From the NCBI GenBank assembly GCA_006176705.1, contig QRFJ01000055.1:124001-188000 (forward strand): a stretch of 64,000 nt of DNA. Direction: 5' to 3'. Every line of letters starts with the position of its first letter. Position 1 is the stretch's first letter. Shown here piece after piece: positions 34,015 to 44,771 of this stretch. The position numbers and the translations under genes were made by a program. The notes below the pieces were generated by a model, which made no database searches, was not told the DNA's origin, and was given only the letters and a program-made list of their open reading frames with translations. Origin of the DNA: Cocos nucifera. Its lineage: Eukaryota > Streptophyta > Magnoliopsida > Arecales > Arecaceae.

Positions 34015-34698
34015 TTTCTGATCTTCTTCAATCGGGCATCTCGAGCCCTCTCATGATTGGGGAAGTCGTACATTCTCTACACAAATTTATCAAAAATCAG
34101 TTACAAAATTATTCTAATCAAACATATGTAGTGTAAACATATAAAATGCATAAATATAACTAAGATGTGCATACTTACCCATATCTTCTTCCATACCCAA
34201 TTTCTGATGGTAGCATCGATCAAACGCCAGTCTCTGGACTCTACGAAAATGATGTCCGACCGTCTCACAAGCACTCCAAAAAAGGAATGCATCTTCCATG
34301 CGGTCTCTCCTACCGACCTCCCCTTCGCATCATACTACACCATCATCTGATGCTGGCGATTCCATACGTGTGCCATATGTGTGGGACTGCGAAATATCCG
34401 ATTGGATGATACACCTACAATGCAAATACGTAATGCATATATATAAGTGTACAAATACTATATAAAAAATAAAGTTATGCTAATATAATAAAAATATACA
34501 CTCAAATGCCTACGATGGTAGAGGCTCAGCTGCCGGTGGAGTAGATACCGTTGGTGGAGTAGATGCCGTTGGTGGAGGTCTCTGAGCAACCGATGCTAAG
34601 GTGGATAGAGTATGCTCTGACTGCTCCTTGGATACTGAACTGCGTGTAACCCGCTGAGGGGTAGGGATGAAAGCTAGATGGCATTTTGGTGCCATCAT
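34015..34698 (-). pseudogene. TNP1-like (Ptta/En/Spm family) protein, N-terminal part
   Basis: Minus strand. A Pro/Thr-rich N-terminus starts MMAPKCHLAFIPTPQRVTRS at 34698. A conserved block at about 34170-34345 reads GRSVGETAWKMHSFFGVLVR followed by a DWR motif, close to the family pattern G+.VGENA.K..S.LG.LVR......DWR. A third block next to the insertion reads REYDFPNHERARDARLKKI (34020-34080). The AT-rich stretches 34420-34500 and 34085-34165 look like introns. The gene continues at 23566 on the far side of Copia-2. Confidence 0.7.
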
Positions 34699-34699
34699 G

Positions 34700-35395
34700 A
34701 CCTACAACATTAATGAATATTAATCAATATAACATCATGACATATCAAATTCTATTCGCTCGGAAGCTAAGCCAGCTCTATGCCTGAGACATCCGGCTAG
34801 GGTCCTCCCCCAGCTGGCTTGATCATGGCCCGAGTCGGCTCGACTGCGTATCCGAGTCGGCTCGGCTGTGTATCCGAGCCAGCTCGATTGTGTGCCATCC
34901 CCTCGATCACTTCTTCTCTTCCTCTCTCAATCTCTTTTGTTGGTGATGACGACGAGGCCGAACCCCTCCCTTCCAGCTTTTCCATCTCTCGATCTTCCTC
35001 TCTCAATCTCCCTCGCCGGTGAGGCCAGACCCCATCCCTCCCTCTCTCACTCTCTCAAACTCCCTCGTCGACAAGGCCGGACCCCCTCCCTTCCTCTTTC
35101 AAGTACAGATCCATCGGGTATTTGGGTTTGGATCTGGTATCAATAATTAAAATTGGGTCTAGATCTAAATATCCAGGTTCTAATCCAAACCCAATCCGTT
35201 GATAGATCTAGTCCACAGCCACCGACATGGCACGACCCAAGGCTACTGCCATGGCACCGCCCAAAAACTACGACATGCAGATAATTATAATATTTATAAT
35301 AAATATTTATAATATTTATTATAAAAATTTTATAAATTATTATAAATATATATGATTAATAAATAATATTATAAAATTAAAAAAAAATTATACCT
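34700..35395. other. CACTA-2 internal noncoding region
   Basis: It contains pyrimidine-rich repeats on the plus strand (ctctctcaatctccctcg.cggtgaggcc and variants at about 34910-35100) and an AT-rich stretch at 35280-35395. No convincing protein. It may be the upstream region of the minus-strand TNP1-like gene. Confidence 0.45.
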
Positions 35396-36150
35396 ACGAC
35401 TATAGAGAGTGGGTCGCATCGAAAACTCCAAGGGTTGCTGGCGATGATGCTAGAGGAGGACAGCGGCATTAGAGGTAACTTGTGAAACAAAAGTAGGATA
35501 ATGAGATAGAGAAGAGAGAAAAAGAGGAAAGAGAGAGAGCAGGGGCGACGGGGATGGGGGCTCATCGGAAGGGGTTTTGGTTTCGCACCGGGGCTAGAGG
35601 AGGATAGAGTGTGGGGGAGGGTTTCACGGGGGCCCGACGGAGGTCGAGGGATGGGGGTTCGTCGGAGGGGGAATTTCATTGGGAGCCGAGGAGGTCGAAT
35701 GGGGGTTCGCCGGAGGAGGGTTCGCTAGGAACCGAGGGAGGGTCGGATGGGGGGAGGGTGGGGTTTTGCGAGGGGATGAGTGAGGGTGGAAGGGGGTTCA
35801 CCGGAGGAGGGGGTTTCGTGGGGGGGCCGAGGAGAGTCGGATGGGGTTCATCGGAGAGGGATTTTGCTGGGCCGAGGGAGCATCGAATGGAGGGTGGGGG
35901 GGCCGGGTGGGTGGCGGGTGGTGGAAGGGGTGTCAAGGATGGGGGCCGAAGAGGGAGGGGGAAGGAGGGGCGGTGCCAATCGAGGGGAAGGAGGGGCGAT
36001 GCGGCGGGGGAGGAGGGCGACGCCGGTCGGGGGGGGAAGGAGGGGCGACGACGGTCGGGGGGGAGGAGGGGCGATGCTGGCTGAGGGGCAGGAGCCTCAC
36101 CGACAACAAAGAAGAGGGGAAGAGAGAGAGCGAGAGAGATTGAGCATGCA
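35396..36150. repeat. Strongly G-rich (plus strand) low-complexity tract
   Basis: About 750 bp dominated by runs such as gggggttcgccggagg, ggggtttcgtgggggg and ggaggggcgatg. The plus strand is G-rich and almost free of C runs, an extreme strand asymmetry inside AT-rich surroundings. Long ORFs here in several frames on both strands are composition effects. It lies upstream of the TNP1-like gene and could be its 5' untranslated or promoter region (inference). Confidence 0.8.
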
Positions 36151-36186
36151 CAGAAGGAAAGAAAAAATTTAAAAATTTTTAACTTA

Positions 36187-37323
36187 ACATACGGCAGCGG
36201 TTATCGAACCACTACCAAAGATCTATGGCAGCGGTTTTTGATAACCGCTGCCATTGGTGAAAAAATATTTTTTTCTCATTTTTTTTCTAAATATTATATA
36301 ATTTTAAAATTTAATACTCATCTTCATCATTTATTATCTAAATAATTATCATTAGAGTATCGTCGCAAAAGGTCGCCTCGATCCGATGGCCCTAACTTCA
36401 TCGATCAGAAAAATTTGATTTCGACGATCATGAATGATGATGTAATGATCTGATAGATGAAGATCTTCGATGGATTCAAAAATCTGAAATGATGATCTTG
36501 ATGATCTTTATAGCATACTATCAATGTTTCACTTCAATCGGATATCGTTATCATGATCAATTTAGTATGGAATGATTTCGACCATTAAATTAAAAACAAG
36601 CGATCAAAGGGTTAAATGACGTTCGATTATGAGATAATTTTTTAGTTAAATAATCTTTGTTATAATTTTAAACATGTTATATGGCGATGATAGTAAAATT
36701 CAAATCATTTTCATATAAACTATTCATATTAAGTAGATATTGCAAAAGCACGAGTATAACAACCAATGAAGTTTCAGAATGGTTATCAGTAGACGTATAG
36801 TTTTAGATCATTCTTCATCTTATGAGTTGAATTTTTTAATCACCACCATCAAAAATGATTAAAATAGTAGCCAAGATTATTTATAAAAAAAATTATCTCA
36901 TAATCGAACACCGTTTGATCCTTTGATCACTCGTTTATCATTTAACGAACGAAACTAACATATATACTAAATTGACCAAGATAACGATATCTGATTGAAG
37001 TGAAATTTTGATAGTACGCTACAAATATCATCGAGATCATTATTGCATATTTTTGGATCCATTAAAGGTCTCTATTTATTAGATCATCGCATCGTCGTTC
37101 ATGGTCGTCGAAATTAAATTTTTTGATCGACGAAGCTAGGGCCATCGGATTGAGGAGACCTTTTGTAAAGACACTCTAATGATAATTATTTAGATAATGA
37201 ATAGTGAAGATGAACATTAAATTTTAAAATTATATAATATTTAAAAAAAAAAAATATGACAGCGGTTTCAATTAATTGCTGCCATAAATCAGATTATAGC
37301 AGCGGTTACAATGAACCGCTGCT
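36187..37323. repeat. Large inverted repeat inside CACTA-2 right end
   Basis: Two arms of roughly 520 bp, about 36187-36710 and 36800-37323, are inverted diverged copies of each other. Example: ttcgattatgagataatttt (36631) against its complement aaattatctcataatcgaac (about 36891-36910), and the left outer edge begins with a subterminal repeat (acggcagcggttat) facing outward. The centre lies near 36755. The element's subterminal domain has thus been duplicated in inverted orientation. Confidence 0.82.
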
Positions 37324-37530
37324 ATAGGTCAATCTATGGTAGCGATTTTTTGTAACCGCTATTATAGGTCCGACCTACGGCAGCGATTTTCTATAATCGC
37401 TGCTATATGTCAGACCTATAGCAGCGGTTAAGCCATAGGTCCAACCTATAGCAGTGGTTAATGAAAACTGCTATCGTAGATGCTATGATAGTAGTTTTGA
37501 AAATCACTGCCATAGTAAGCACTGTCATAG
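37255..37530. repeat. CACTA-2 right subterminal repeats
   Basis: At least nine diverged copies of atagcagcggtt...aaccgctgctata in alternating orientation, up to the right terminus at 37548. Confidence 0.8.
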
Positions 37531-37548
37531 GCCATTTTTGTAGTAGTG

Positions 37549-38559
37549 TATATGGTTTAAGTGTTTAAGATGAAATTCAGGAGAACAGGAACCCTTCTCT
37601 TTGATGCTCCAAGTTTTTGGTTGAAAGAACCAAGAAAAAAAAGCAAAAGAGATCAAGCCAAATATATTTTAAAGAGTACTAGGCTAGGAATGAACCAAAA
37701 AAAAGTGTAGAGTTGGATCCAGCATAGTTTTGGCATTTGGCACAGATCAAGAGTCGACTTCAGATTGGTGGGAGCCGACTTACGGGCTCAGATAAGCACT
37801 AGGCTCAAAACAGAAAACTTTAGTATGAATCCTATCGTAGAAGTCGATCAGGAGTCTCAAGAAAAGTAAGAGTTGACTCATGTCTCAAAAAAGATACTAG
37901 TCCAAGAATGGAATGTAGAATTTTTCATCCTATGACTGGAGTCGACTCATGAAGTCTAGAAGTCGACTCCGACATGCAAAACTAGCATGGGATAGAAATA
38001 CAGAGAGTCAAAATTTTTCACCCTGCAGTTGGAGTCAACTTAAGACTTTGAGAAGTCGACTCTCGAGCTTTAGAATTTTTTTTTCTACAGTCGGAGTCGA
38101 CTTAAGGTTTTGGGGAGTCGACTCCTGAGTTTTTGACAGCCCCAATGGCTAGTTTTCAAAACTACCCAGATTTCAGTTTGGATGCTCTAAATGGTTTTTT
38201 CTAATGTTCCAATGGCTACAAACTCATTTTTGGAGTTCCTAACTTGGATTAGAAGACTTCTAAGACTAGATTAAGGCTGGGGAACTCAAGATATAAAAGC
38301 AAGAAAGTGAAAAACTTCAGCAACCTTTTGAAAATTTGTGTGCAATCCAAACATTAAGCCTTAAAGAGTCTTCATTGCTATTCAACCACTCAACCAGTTG
38401 TGCAATCAAGTTATTCTTAAGTGAAGGAAGGGAGCATTCATTGCTAAAGTCCTTCAATAACTCAGCTTGTGCATTAAAGCTTCAAATATACTCTTCAAGG
38501 AGTTTATTTTATTTTAAATTTTTGTACTTCAAAATTTCTATATTTCAAATTTCAAAAGG
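37549..38559 (+). repeat. SIRE-A 5' LTR, continued (3' part deleted)
   Basis: Aligns with 44837-45830 of the 3' LTR with ordinary substitution-type divergence. It has a TATA-like box at 38292-38299 (tataaaag) and about ten copies of GAGTCGACTC-like palindromes (37750-38130). It breaks off at ttcaaaagg (38559), without the last ~400 bp of the LTR and without a primer-binding site. Confidence 0.85.
37750..38130. repeat. Palindromic motif cluster GAGTCGACTC in SIRE-A 5' LTR
   Basis: Copies such as ggagtcgactcatg, gaagtcgactccg, ggagtcaactt and agtcgactctcg, often preceded by a block like gaatttttcatcctatgact. A matching cluster is in the 3' LTR (45035-45400). Confidence 0.85.
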
Positions 38560-40429
38560 TGTCTTTAGATTGACCACTGGGTTGGAAAGTGTTGAGAGAA
38601 TCACAAAGCTAGAAGCTAATAGTCTGTCCATAGAAATGAGAGTTCTCGATCACATGTTGCTCAGATTATCTTTTCCAAGATCGGCCAATTTGATCTAGTC
38701 TCGGATAGGATAATTGGGATTATGGATATATAGTTCGAGTGAGCAGCTCATCTTCCATTGTTGATTTTTGATAGATGAGAGATGGTGTAGGTAGGGCCAA
38801 GATGTCTCCTTTATGATATGGCAACTGACTCGATCTTTAGGGAGGTCGGGATTGATTTAAGGGAGATTATCTTTACACTTGACGACATACTGATACATAT
38901 GGAGAGAAAACACTCACTAGGATGGGCTATTGGAAGCTGAATGATAGATGGGTCAGAGAGAGCTTTCGGACAGGAGCAGCACAAACTCGAGATGATGCCG
39001 GACTTAGTCAAACTATAGATATTCGTCCAGCATAGCCTCCGATCGAGCCAGCCGTAGATCCATTCACCATCCTCAGGTCCATTTGCCATACTCATCCTCA
39101 CTAGATTAGACTGTCGTGATGATCTGGCTACCTAGATCATCCATACTATTTTAGATGGATTGAGACCTCAGATGGAGGGGATCCAGACGAGATAGCTAGG
39201 CTAGCATCTGATGTTGGGCGTCTGACTCAGCTCATGGAGCAGAGAGAGATCCAACATATCTCTAATATGATCACATTACTTCTAGCTTCCATGGGATAGC
39301 TGGTAGACCTTCTGAGAACCCATGCTCCACCAGGATTGGCAGCAGTAGCGACCGCGCGCAACATCAGCAGTAGCAAAGGCAGAGGAGCAGAGCAGAGACA
39401 GCGACTGAGGTAGCAGAATCTACAGCAGCCACTGACATAGTTGAGGTAGATCAGACATTGTCTTTGCTTAGCCTCCAATTTTAGAGCTCTCCAGTGCATC
39501 CGATCAGCACCTTCCACACAGCTTCTCTAGACCCTTAGAACATATACCTGAGCTGGAGGATCATACACTCGCACCAGGAGCAGGAGAGTGACTAGAGCTA
39601 GCTCCTCTACACTGGATGTCCCATCTAACGATCTATTAGGACCAGGTCATCTTGTATAGGTCTTACTTTATATCTATATGGTATATTAGGATTTAGTCAC
39701 CATATTAGGACTTAGATATGATATGTTTGTCATATCAGTTGCTGTTGATGATACTTTATTTTAGGATCTTGTTTATGTTGTATGGAAGTACAATGTACTG
39801 CTTGGATATCTTTTTGTATGCATACATATCCTTATAAACTATGTATTTTTTTTATATATGTATGGATATTTTTTTTTATATTTTTTTTTATTAATGATAT
39901 TTTTCTTGCTATTCATTCCTTGATAATGACAAAAAGGGGGAGAAAAGATGAGCATAAAGAAAGGGGGAACAAATACACAACGATGAAAGAAGAGACAATA
40001 CACAAAGATGAAAAAGAAGAGATAAGCATAAAGAAGGCGAGCACATAAAAATGAAGGAGAAAATATAAGTATAAAGAAGGGGGAGGATACAAATAAAAGA
40101 GCTCAAGAAAATTTGGTGCATCAATGCACACTAAGGCACATTAATGGCACATACATAAAATTTTGAAACTTCTAAATTGGTGGTAACTTTTACTTTCAAC
40201 GAATAGAAAGGAGGAGGATCCTTGAAATCAAAAATACTAAATCTATAAAATGGATGAACTTCTATATAATCTGAATTTGCATTGGTTATAGATATGGAAT
40301 ATTACTTTCTTCACTCATATGTTATGCATGAACTCAAAATTTTGTCATCATCAAAAGGAAAGAATATTGATCCTAGCTATGATTTTGGATGAATACAAAA
40401 TACTTTGAGTCTACTTGGCACTAATAATG
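38560..40429 (+). repeat. Duplicate of the SIRE-A 3' internal region plus LTR start
   Basis: Collinear with 42924-44837. The differences are almost all missing or extra single bases, with hardly any substitution. It contains ORF3 sequence now broken at many points, the 3' untranslated region, and the first 65 bp of an LTR (40365-40429). Both junctions (38559/38560 and 40429/40430) are abrupt. It is either a very recent duplication in a poorly polished region or an assembly artefact. Confidence 0.88.
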
Positions 40430-41990
40430 ACTCGTGCATCTTTGAGAAATATTAATAACTATCTAGCATTTATATCTCAAATTGAATCTAAAACTATAGA
40501 AGCTAAAAATGATCCAAATTGGATAAATGCAATGCATGAAGAACTAAATCAGTTTGAAAGAAATAAAGTTTGGACCTTAGTTAATAGATCAAATGATTAT
40601 CCAGTGATTGGAACTAGATGAATATTTAGAAATAAATTAGATAAAAATAAGATAATCACTAGAAATAAAGTTAGACTAGTAGCTAAAGGATATAATCAAG
40701 AGAAAGATATTGATTTTCATGAAATTTTTGCTCCTGTTGCTAAATTAGAGGAAATTAGACTACTACTTGCATTTAGATGCTTTATGAAAAAGTATCCTAA
40801 TCATGAAAAAATATATTCTTAAATGGATACATAGCTAAAAAAGTATATATAAAACAACCATCCGAATTTGAAAGTCATGAATATCCTAATCATGTTTACA
40901 AATTGCATAAGACATTCTATGGTTTAAAACTAGCTCCTAGAGCATGGTATGAGAGATTAAGTAAATTTCTAATTGATAATGAATTTTCTAGAGAAAATAT
41001 TGATAAAACTCTATTTCTAAAGAAGAAAAATAAAGACTTATTGGTAGAATAAATTTATGTAGATGATATTATTTTTGATGTTACTAATGAAAGTCTTTGC
41101 CAAGAGTTTGCCAAGCTTTTGCAGGTTGAGTTCGAGATGAGCATGATGGGAGAATTGAACTTCTTTCTTGAACTTCAGATCAAACAAAGTGAAGAGGGGA
41201 TCTTCATCAACCAAATAAAGTACATACGAAAAATCTTGAAAAAGTTTGGAATGGAGAACTTAAACCAATTGGCACACTTATGAGTCCCTCTTGCAAGCTT
41301 GATAAGGATAAAAAGAAAAAGAAAGTTGATACTAAATTATATAGAGGTATGATAGGATCATTGTTCTATCTTACTACAAGTATATCTGACATTATGTTTA
41401 GTATTTGTATGTGTGCTAGATATCAATTTGATCCTAGAGAATCTCATGCTTTAGCTGTTAAAAGAATATTCAAATATTTATCTAAAATACTTAATGCTGG
41501 ACTTTGGTATGATAAATTATCACCTTTAAAATTAATTGGATACATCGATTCTGATTTTGCCGGATGTAAATTAGATAGAAAAAGTACTAGTGGCACTTGT
41601 CAATTTTTAGAAGTTAATCTAATTTCATAGTTTAGCAAGAAATAATACTCAATAGTATTATCTACACCTGAAGCTGAATAAGTTGCTGTTGGGAGTTGTT
41701 GTGCTCAAGTTTTATGGATAAAACAACAACTTGAAGACTTTGACATAAAACTCAATAAAATTTCAATAAGATGTGATAACACTAGTGCAATTAATCTAAC
41801 TAAAAATCCAATTCAATACTCCAGATCCAAACATATTGAAATAAGACACCATTTCATAAAAGATCATGTGCAAAATCATGATATGATGCTTGAGTTTGTT
41901 AGTACAGATAAGTAATTAGCAGATATCTTTACTAAATTTCTTAATGAAGAGAGATTTAACATAATTAGGAGAGAACTAGAAATATGCTAT
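40430..41990 (+). pseudogene. SIRE-A RT and RNase H
   Basis: The RT N-terminus is near 40440-40620 (LAFISQIESKTIEAKNDPNW; HEELNQFERNKVWTLV), RT core with YVDD at 41056-41067, preceded two codons earlier by a TAA stop. Thumb and connection follow, then RNase H (GLWYDKLSPLKLIGYIDSDF at about 41500-41560; DRKSTSGTC; later SRSKHIEIRHHFI near 41830). Stops and frameshifts throughout. Integrase and everything upstream are missing. Confidence 0.9.
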
Positions 41991-42413
41991 CACTCAGATT
42001 AAGACCAAAACTAGATACTCTTGATCTAATAGCTCTCATATGAATTGGAAATCTCTCTATAGCTCTTTAAGAATTCTATCTAGTGAACTTGCTAATTGAT
42101 TTAAAATCATGTCCTCTCTGAACTCTCACAAAGATCTCATATTTTATAAGATTATTGATTTATCAGACTCAATTCTCATCTATCTTTCAATCAGATGTAC
42201 CTATTCTTTTTTTATGAAAAATTAAAATTCTGCACTACTTAACCTGGAGTCGACTCATGATCAACTCATGGTCGACTCCTGCTGGAGTCGGGAGTTGACT
42301 CATGGAAACCTGGAGTCAACTCATGGTCGGAAACCTAACCTTTAAACCCAAGTCCTCTCCTCCTCGCCTCACCTCACCCCTTCATTGTTCAACCCTAAAA
42401 CTATTCTAAGGCC
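41991..42413 (+). other. Spacer between pol and ORF3 with LTR-type palindromes
   Basis: About 420 bp without coding potential. At 42245-42335 it contains six copies of the GAGTCGACTC-type palindrome otherwise confined to the LTR U3 (ggagtcgactcatg, ggtcgactcctg, gagttgactcatg, gagtcaactcatgg). Confidence 0.75.
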
Positions 42414-44060
42414 ATGAGGGACCCTCCATTGACACCTCCACCTATCCCCTTCTCAACTTCTCTTATACTCATCCTCTACCCATGCGGAATGAGGCATGGG
42501 AGAAAGATCCAAGTTGTCTGAAGGAGATTACATCTAGTGGAGGAGCGTGAATCTTCAAGCGATGGTGATTCCGACTATAACAAAGGTAACACCATCTTCC
42601 AAGCGCCTGTTCCTCCTTCTCCCTCTTTATTGGACCGACAAGTGACAACTGGAAGAAATGTAGATTTTTGTTTCTTTGATCGGGAGGGATTGAGGATAAG
42701 TAGTTGGATCCAAAACCAATAGTGGAAGCGTTTCTTCTCCATCAACCAACCAACCTACCCTCGGTTAGTCAGAGAGTTTTATAGATGCATGACTAGGAAT
42801 GAGGATGATTTGAAAAGTACAGTGAAGGGAGTCACCTTTCACCTCACACCTGAAAGACTTGGATAGATTTAGGGTCTGTCCACTGAGGGAGTAGCACCAC
42901 AGTGGCTAGTTGATAGGAATTTTGTCTTTAGATTGACCACTGGGTTGGAAAGTGTTGAGAGAATCACAAAGCTAGAAGCTAATAGTCTGTCCATAGAAAT
43001 GAGAGTTCTCGATCACATGTTGCTCAGATTATCTTTTCCAAGATCGGCCAATTTGATCTAGTCTCGGATAGGATAATTGGGATTATGGACTATATAGTTC
43101 GAGGTGAGCAGCTCAATCTTCCATTGTTGATTTTTGGATAGATGAGAGATGGTGTAGGTAGGGCCAAAGCATGTCTCCTTTATGATATGGCACTGACCTC
43201 GATCTTTAGGGAGGTCGGGATTGATTTTAAGGGAGATCTATCTTTACACTTGAGACATACTGATACATATGGAGAGAAAACACTCACTAGGATGGGCTAT
43301 TGGAAGCTGAATGATAGATGGGTCAAGAGAGCTTTCGGACAGGAGCAGCCACAAACTCGAGATGATGCCGGACCTAGTCAAACTATAGATATTCGTCCAG
43401 CATAGCCTCCGATCGAGCCAGCCGTAGATCCATTCACCACTCCTCCAGGTCCATTTGCCACTACTCATCCTCCACTAGATTAGACTGTCGATGATCTGGC
43501 TACCTAGATCATCCATACTATTTTAGATGGATTGAGACCTCAGATGGAGGGGATCCAGACCGAGATAGCTAGGCTAGCATCTGATGTTGGGCGTCTGACT
43601 CAGCTCATGGAGCAGAGAGAGATCCAACATATCTCTAGATATGATCACATTACTTCTAGCTTCCATGGGATAGCTGGTAGACCTTCTGAGGACCCATGCT
43701 CCACCAGGATTGGCAGCAGTAGCGACCGCCGCCGCAACATCAGCAGTAGCAAAGGCAGAGGCAGCAGCAGCAGAGACAGCGACTGAGGTAGCAGAATCTA
43801 CAGCAGCCACTGACATAGTTGAGGTAGATCCAGACATTGTCTTTGCTTAGCCTCCAATTTTAGAGCCTCCTCCCAGTGCATCCGATCAGCCACCTTCCAC
43901 ACAGCTTCCTCCTAGACCCCTTAGAACATATACCTGAGCTGGAGGATCATCCACTCGCACCAGGAGCAGGAGAGTGACTAGAGCTAGCTCCTCTACCACA
44001 CTGGATGTCCCATCTAACCGATCTATTAGGACCCAGGTCATCTTGTATAGGTCTTACTTT
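42414..44060 (+). pseudogene. SIRE-A ORF3: putative plant transposon protein domain
   Basis: Begins MRDPPLTPPPIPFSTS at 42414 (stop at codon 36), acidic/Ser stretch, then QWKRFFSINQPTYPRLVREF and RCMTRNEDDLKSTVKGVTFH (42720-42850), LDHMLLRLSFPRS near 43005, then the open piece at 43142-43405 (RAKACLLYDMALTSIFREVG), and a Pro/Ser-rich tail with DVGRLTQLMEQ coiled-coil-like sequence (43532-43640). The pattern W.RF...NP..P.LVREFY...G..V.F....I....GL matches the 'putative plant transposon protein' domain found in retroelement and Mutator-related proteins. Many stops are TAG where CAG fits. Function unknown. Confidence 0.72.
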
Positions 44061-44771
44061 ATATCTATATGGTATATTAGGATTTAGTCACCATATTAGG
44101 ACTTAGATATGATATGTTGTCCATATCATGTTGCTGTTGATGATACTTTATTTTAGGATCTTGTTTATGTTGTATGGAAGTACATGTACTGCTTGGATAT
44201 CTTTTTGTATGCAGTACATATCCTTATAAACTATGTATTTTTTTTATATATGTATGGATATTTTTTTTTATATTTTTTTTATTAATGATATATTTTCTTG
44301 CTATTCATTCCTTGATAATGACAAAAAGGGGGAGAAAAAGATGAGCATAAAGAAAGGGGGAACAAATACACAACGATGAAAAAGAAAGAGACATACACAA
44401 AGATGAAAAAGAAAGAGATAAGCATAAAGAAAGGGCGAGCACATAAAAATGAAGGAGAAAAATATAAGTATAAAGAAAGGGGGAGGATACAAATAAAAGA
44501 GCTCAAGAAAATTTGGTGCATCAATGGCACACTAAAGGCACATTAATGGCACATACCATAAAATTCTGAAACTTCTAAATTGGTGGTACATTTTACTTTC
44601 AACGAATAGAAAGGAGGAGGATCCTTGAAATCAAAATAATAAATCACTATAAAATGGATGAACTTCTATATAATCTGAATTTGCATTGGTTATAGATATG
44701 GAATATTACTTTCTTCACTCATATGTTATGCATGAACTCAAAGATTTTGTCATCATCAAAAAAGGAAAGAA
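44061..44771 (+). other. SIRE-A 3' untranslated region and polypurine tract
   Basis: AT-rich, noncoding. Between 44310 and 44490 it has tandem-like purine blocks (gacaaaaagggggagaaaaagatgagcataaagaaaggg and variants), and just before the LTR a purine tract aaaaaaggaaagaa (44758-44771). Minus-strand ORFs here are reflections of the purine blocks. Confidence 0.7.

Larger units (their letters stand above)
22022..37548. mobile_element. CACTA-2, En/Spm-type transposon, carrying a nested copia
   Basis: The left end is CACTACTACAAAAAAGGGC and the right end, read inward, is CACTACTACAAAAATGGCC. The flanks are AAT (22019-22021) and TAT (37549-37551). The uninterrupted paralogous sequence at about 44830-44845 has a single AAT there, which supports a 3-bp duplication with one later mutation. 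Without the nested Copia-2 the element is about 5.1 kb. It carries a TNP1-like (Ptta/En/Spm) gene on the minus strand. I see no TNP2-type transposase, so it is probably non-autonomous. Confidence 0.9.

Noticed and set aside
35377..36172. Long Gly/Arg-rich and Pro-rich ORFs on both strands
   Set aside because: They are open only because of the G-rich composition, appear in several frames at once and have no recognisable domain.
39909..44530. Phe/Leu-rich minus-strand ORFs (39909-40131, 44282-44530)
   Set aside because: They are the complement of purine-rich 3' untranslated blocks of SIRE-A, with no homology.
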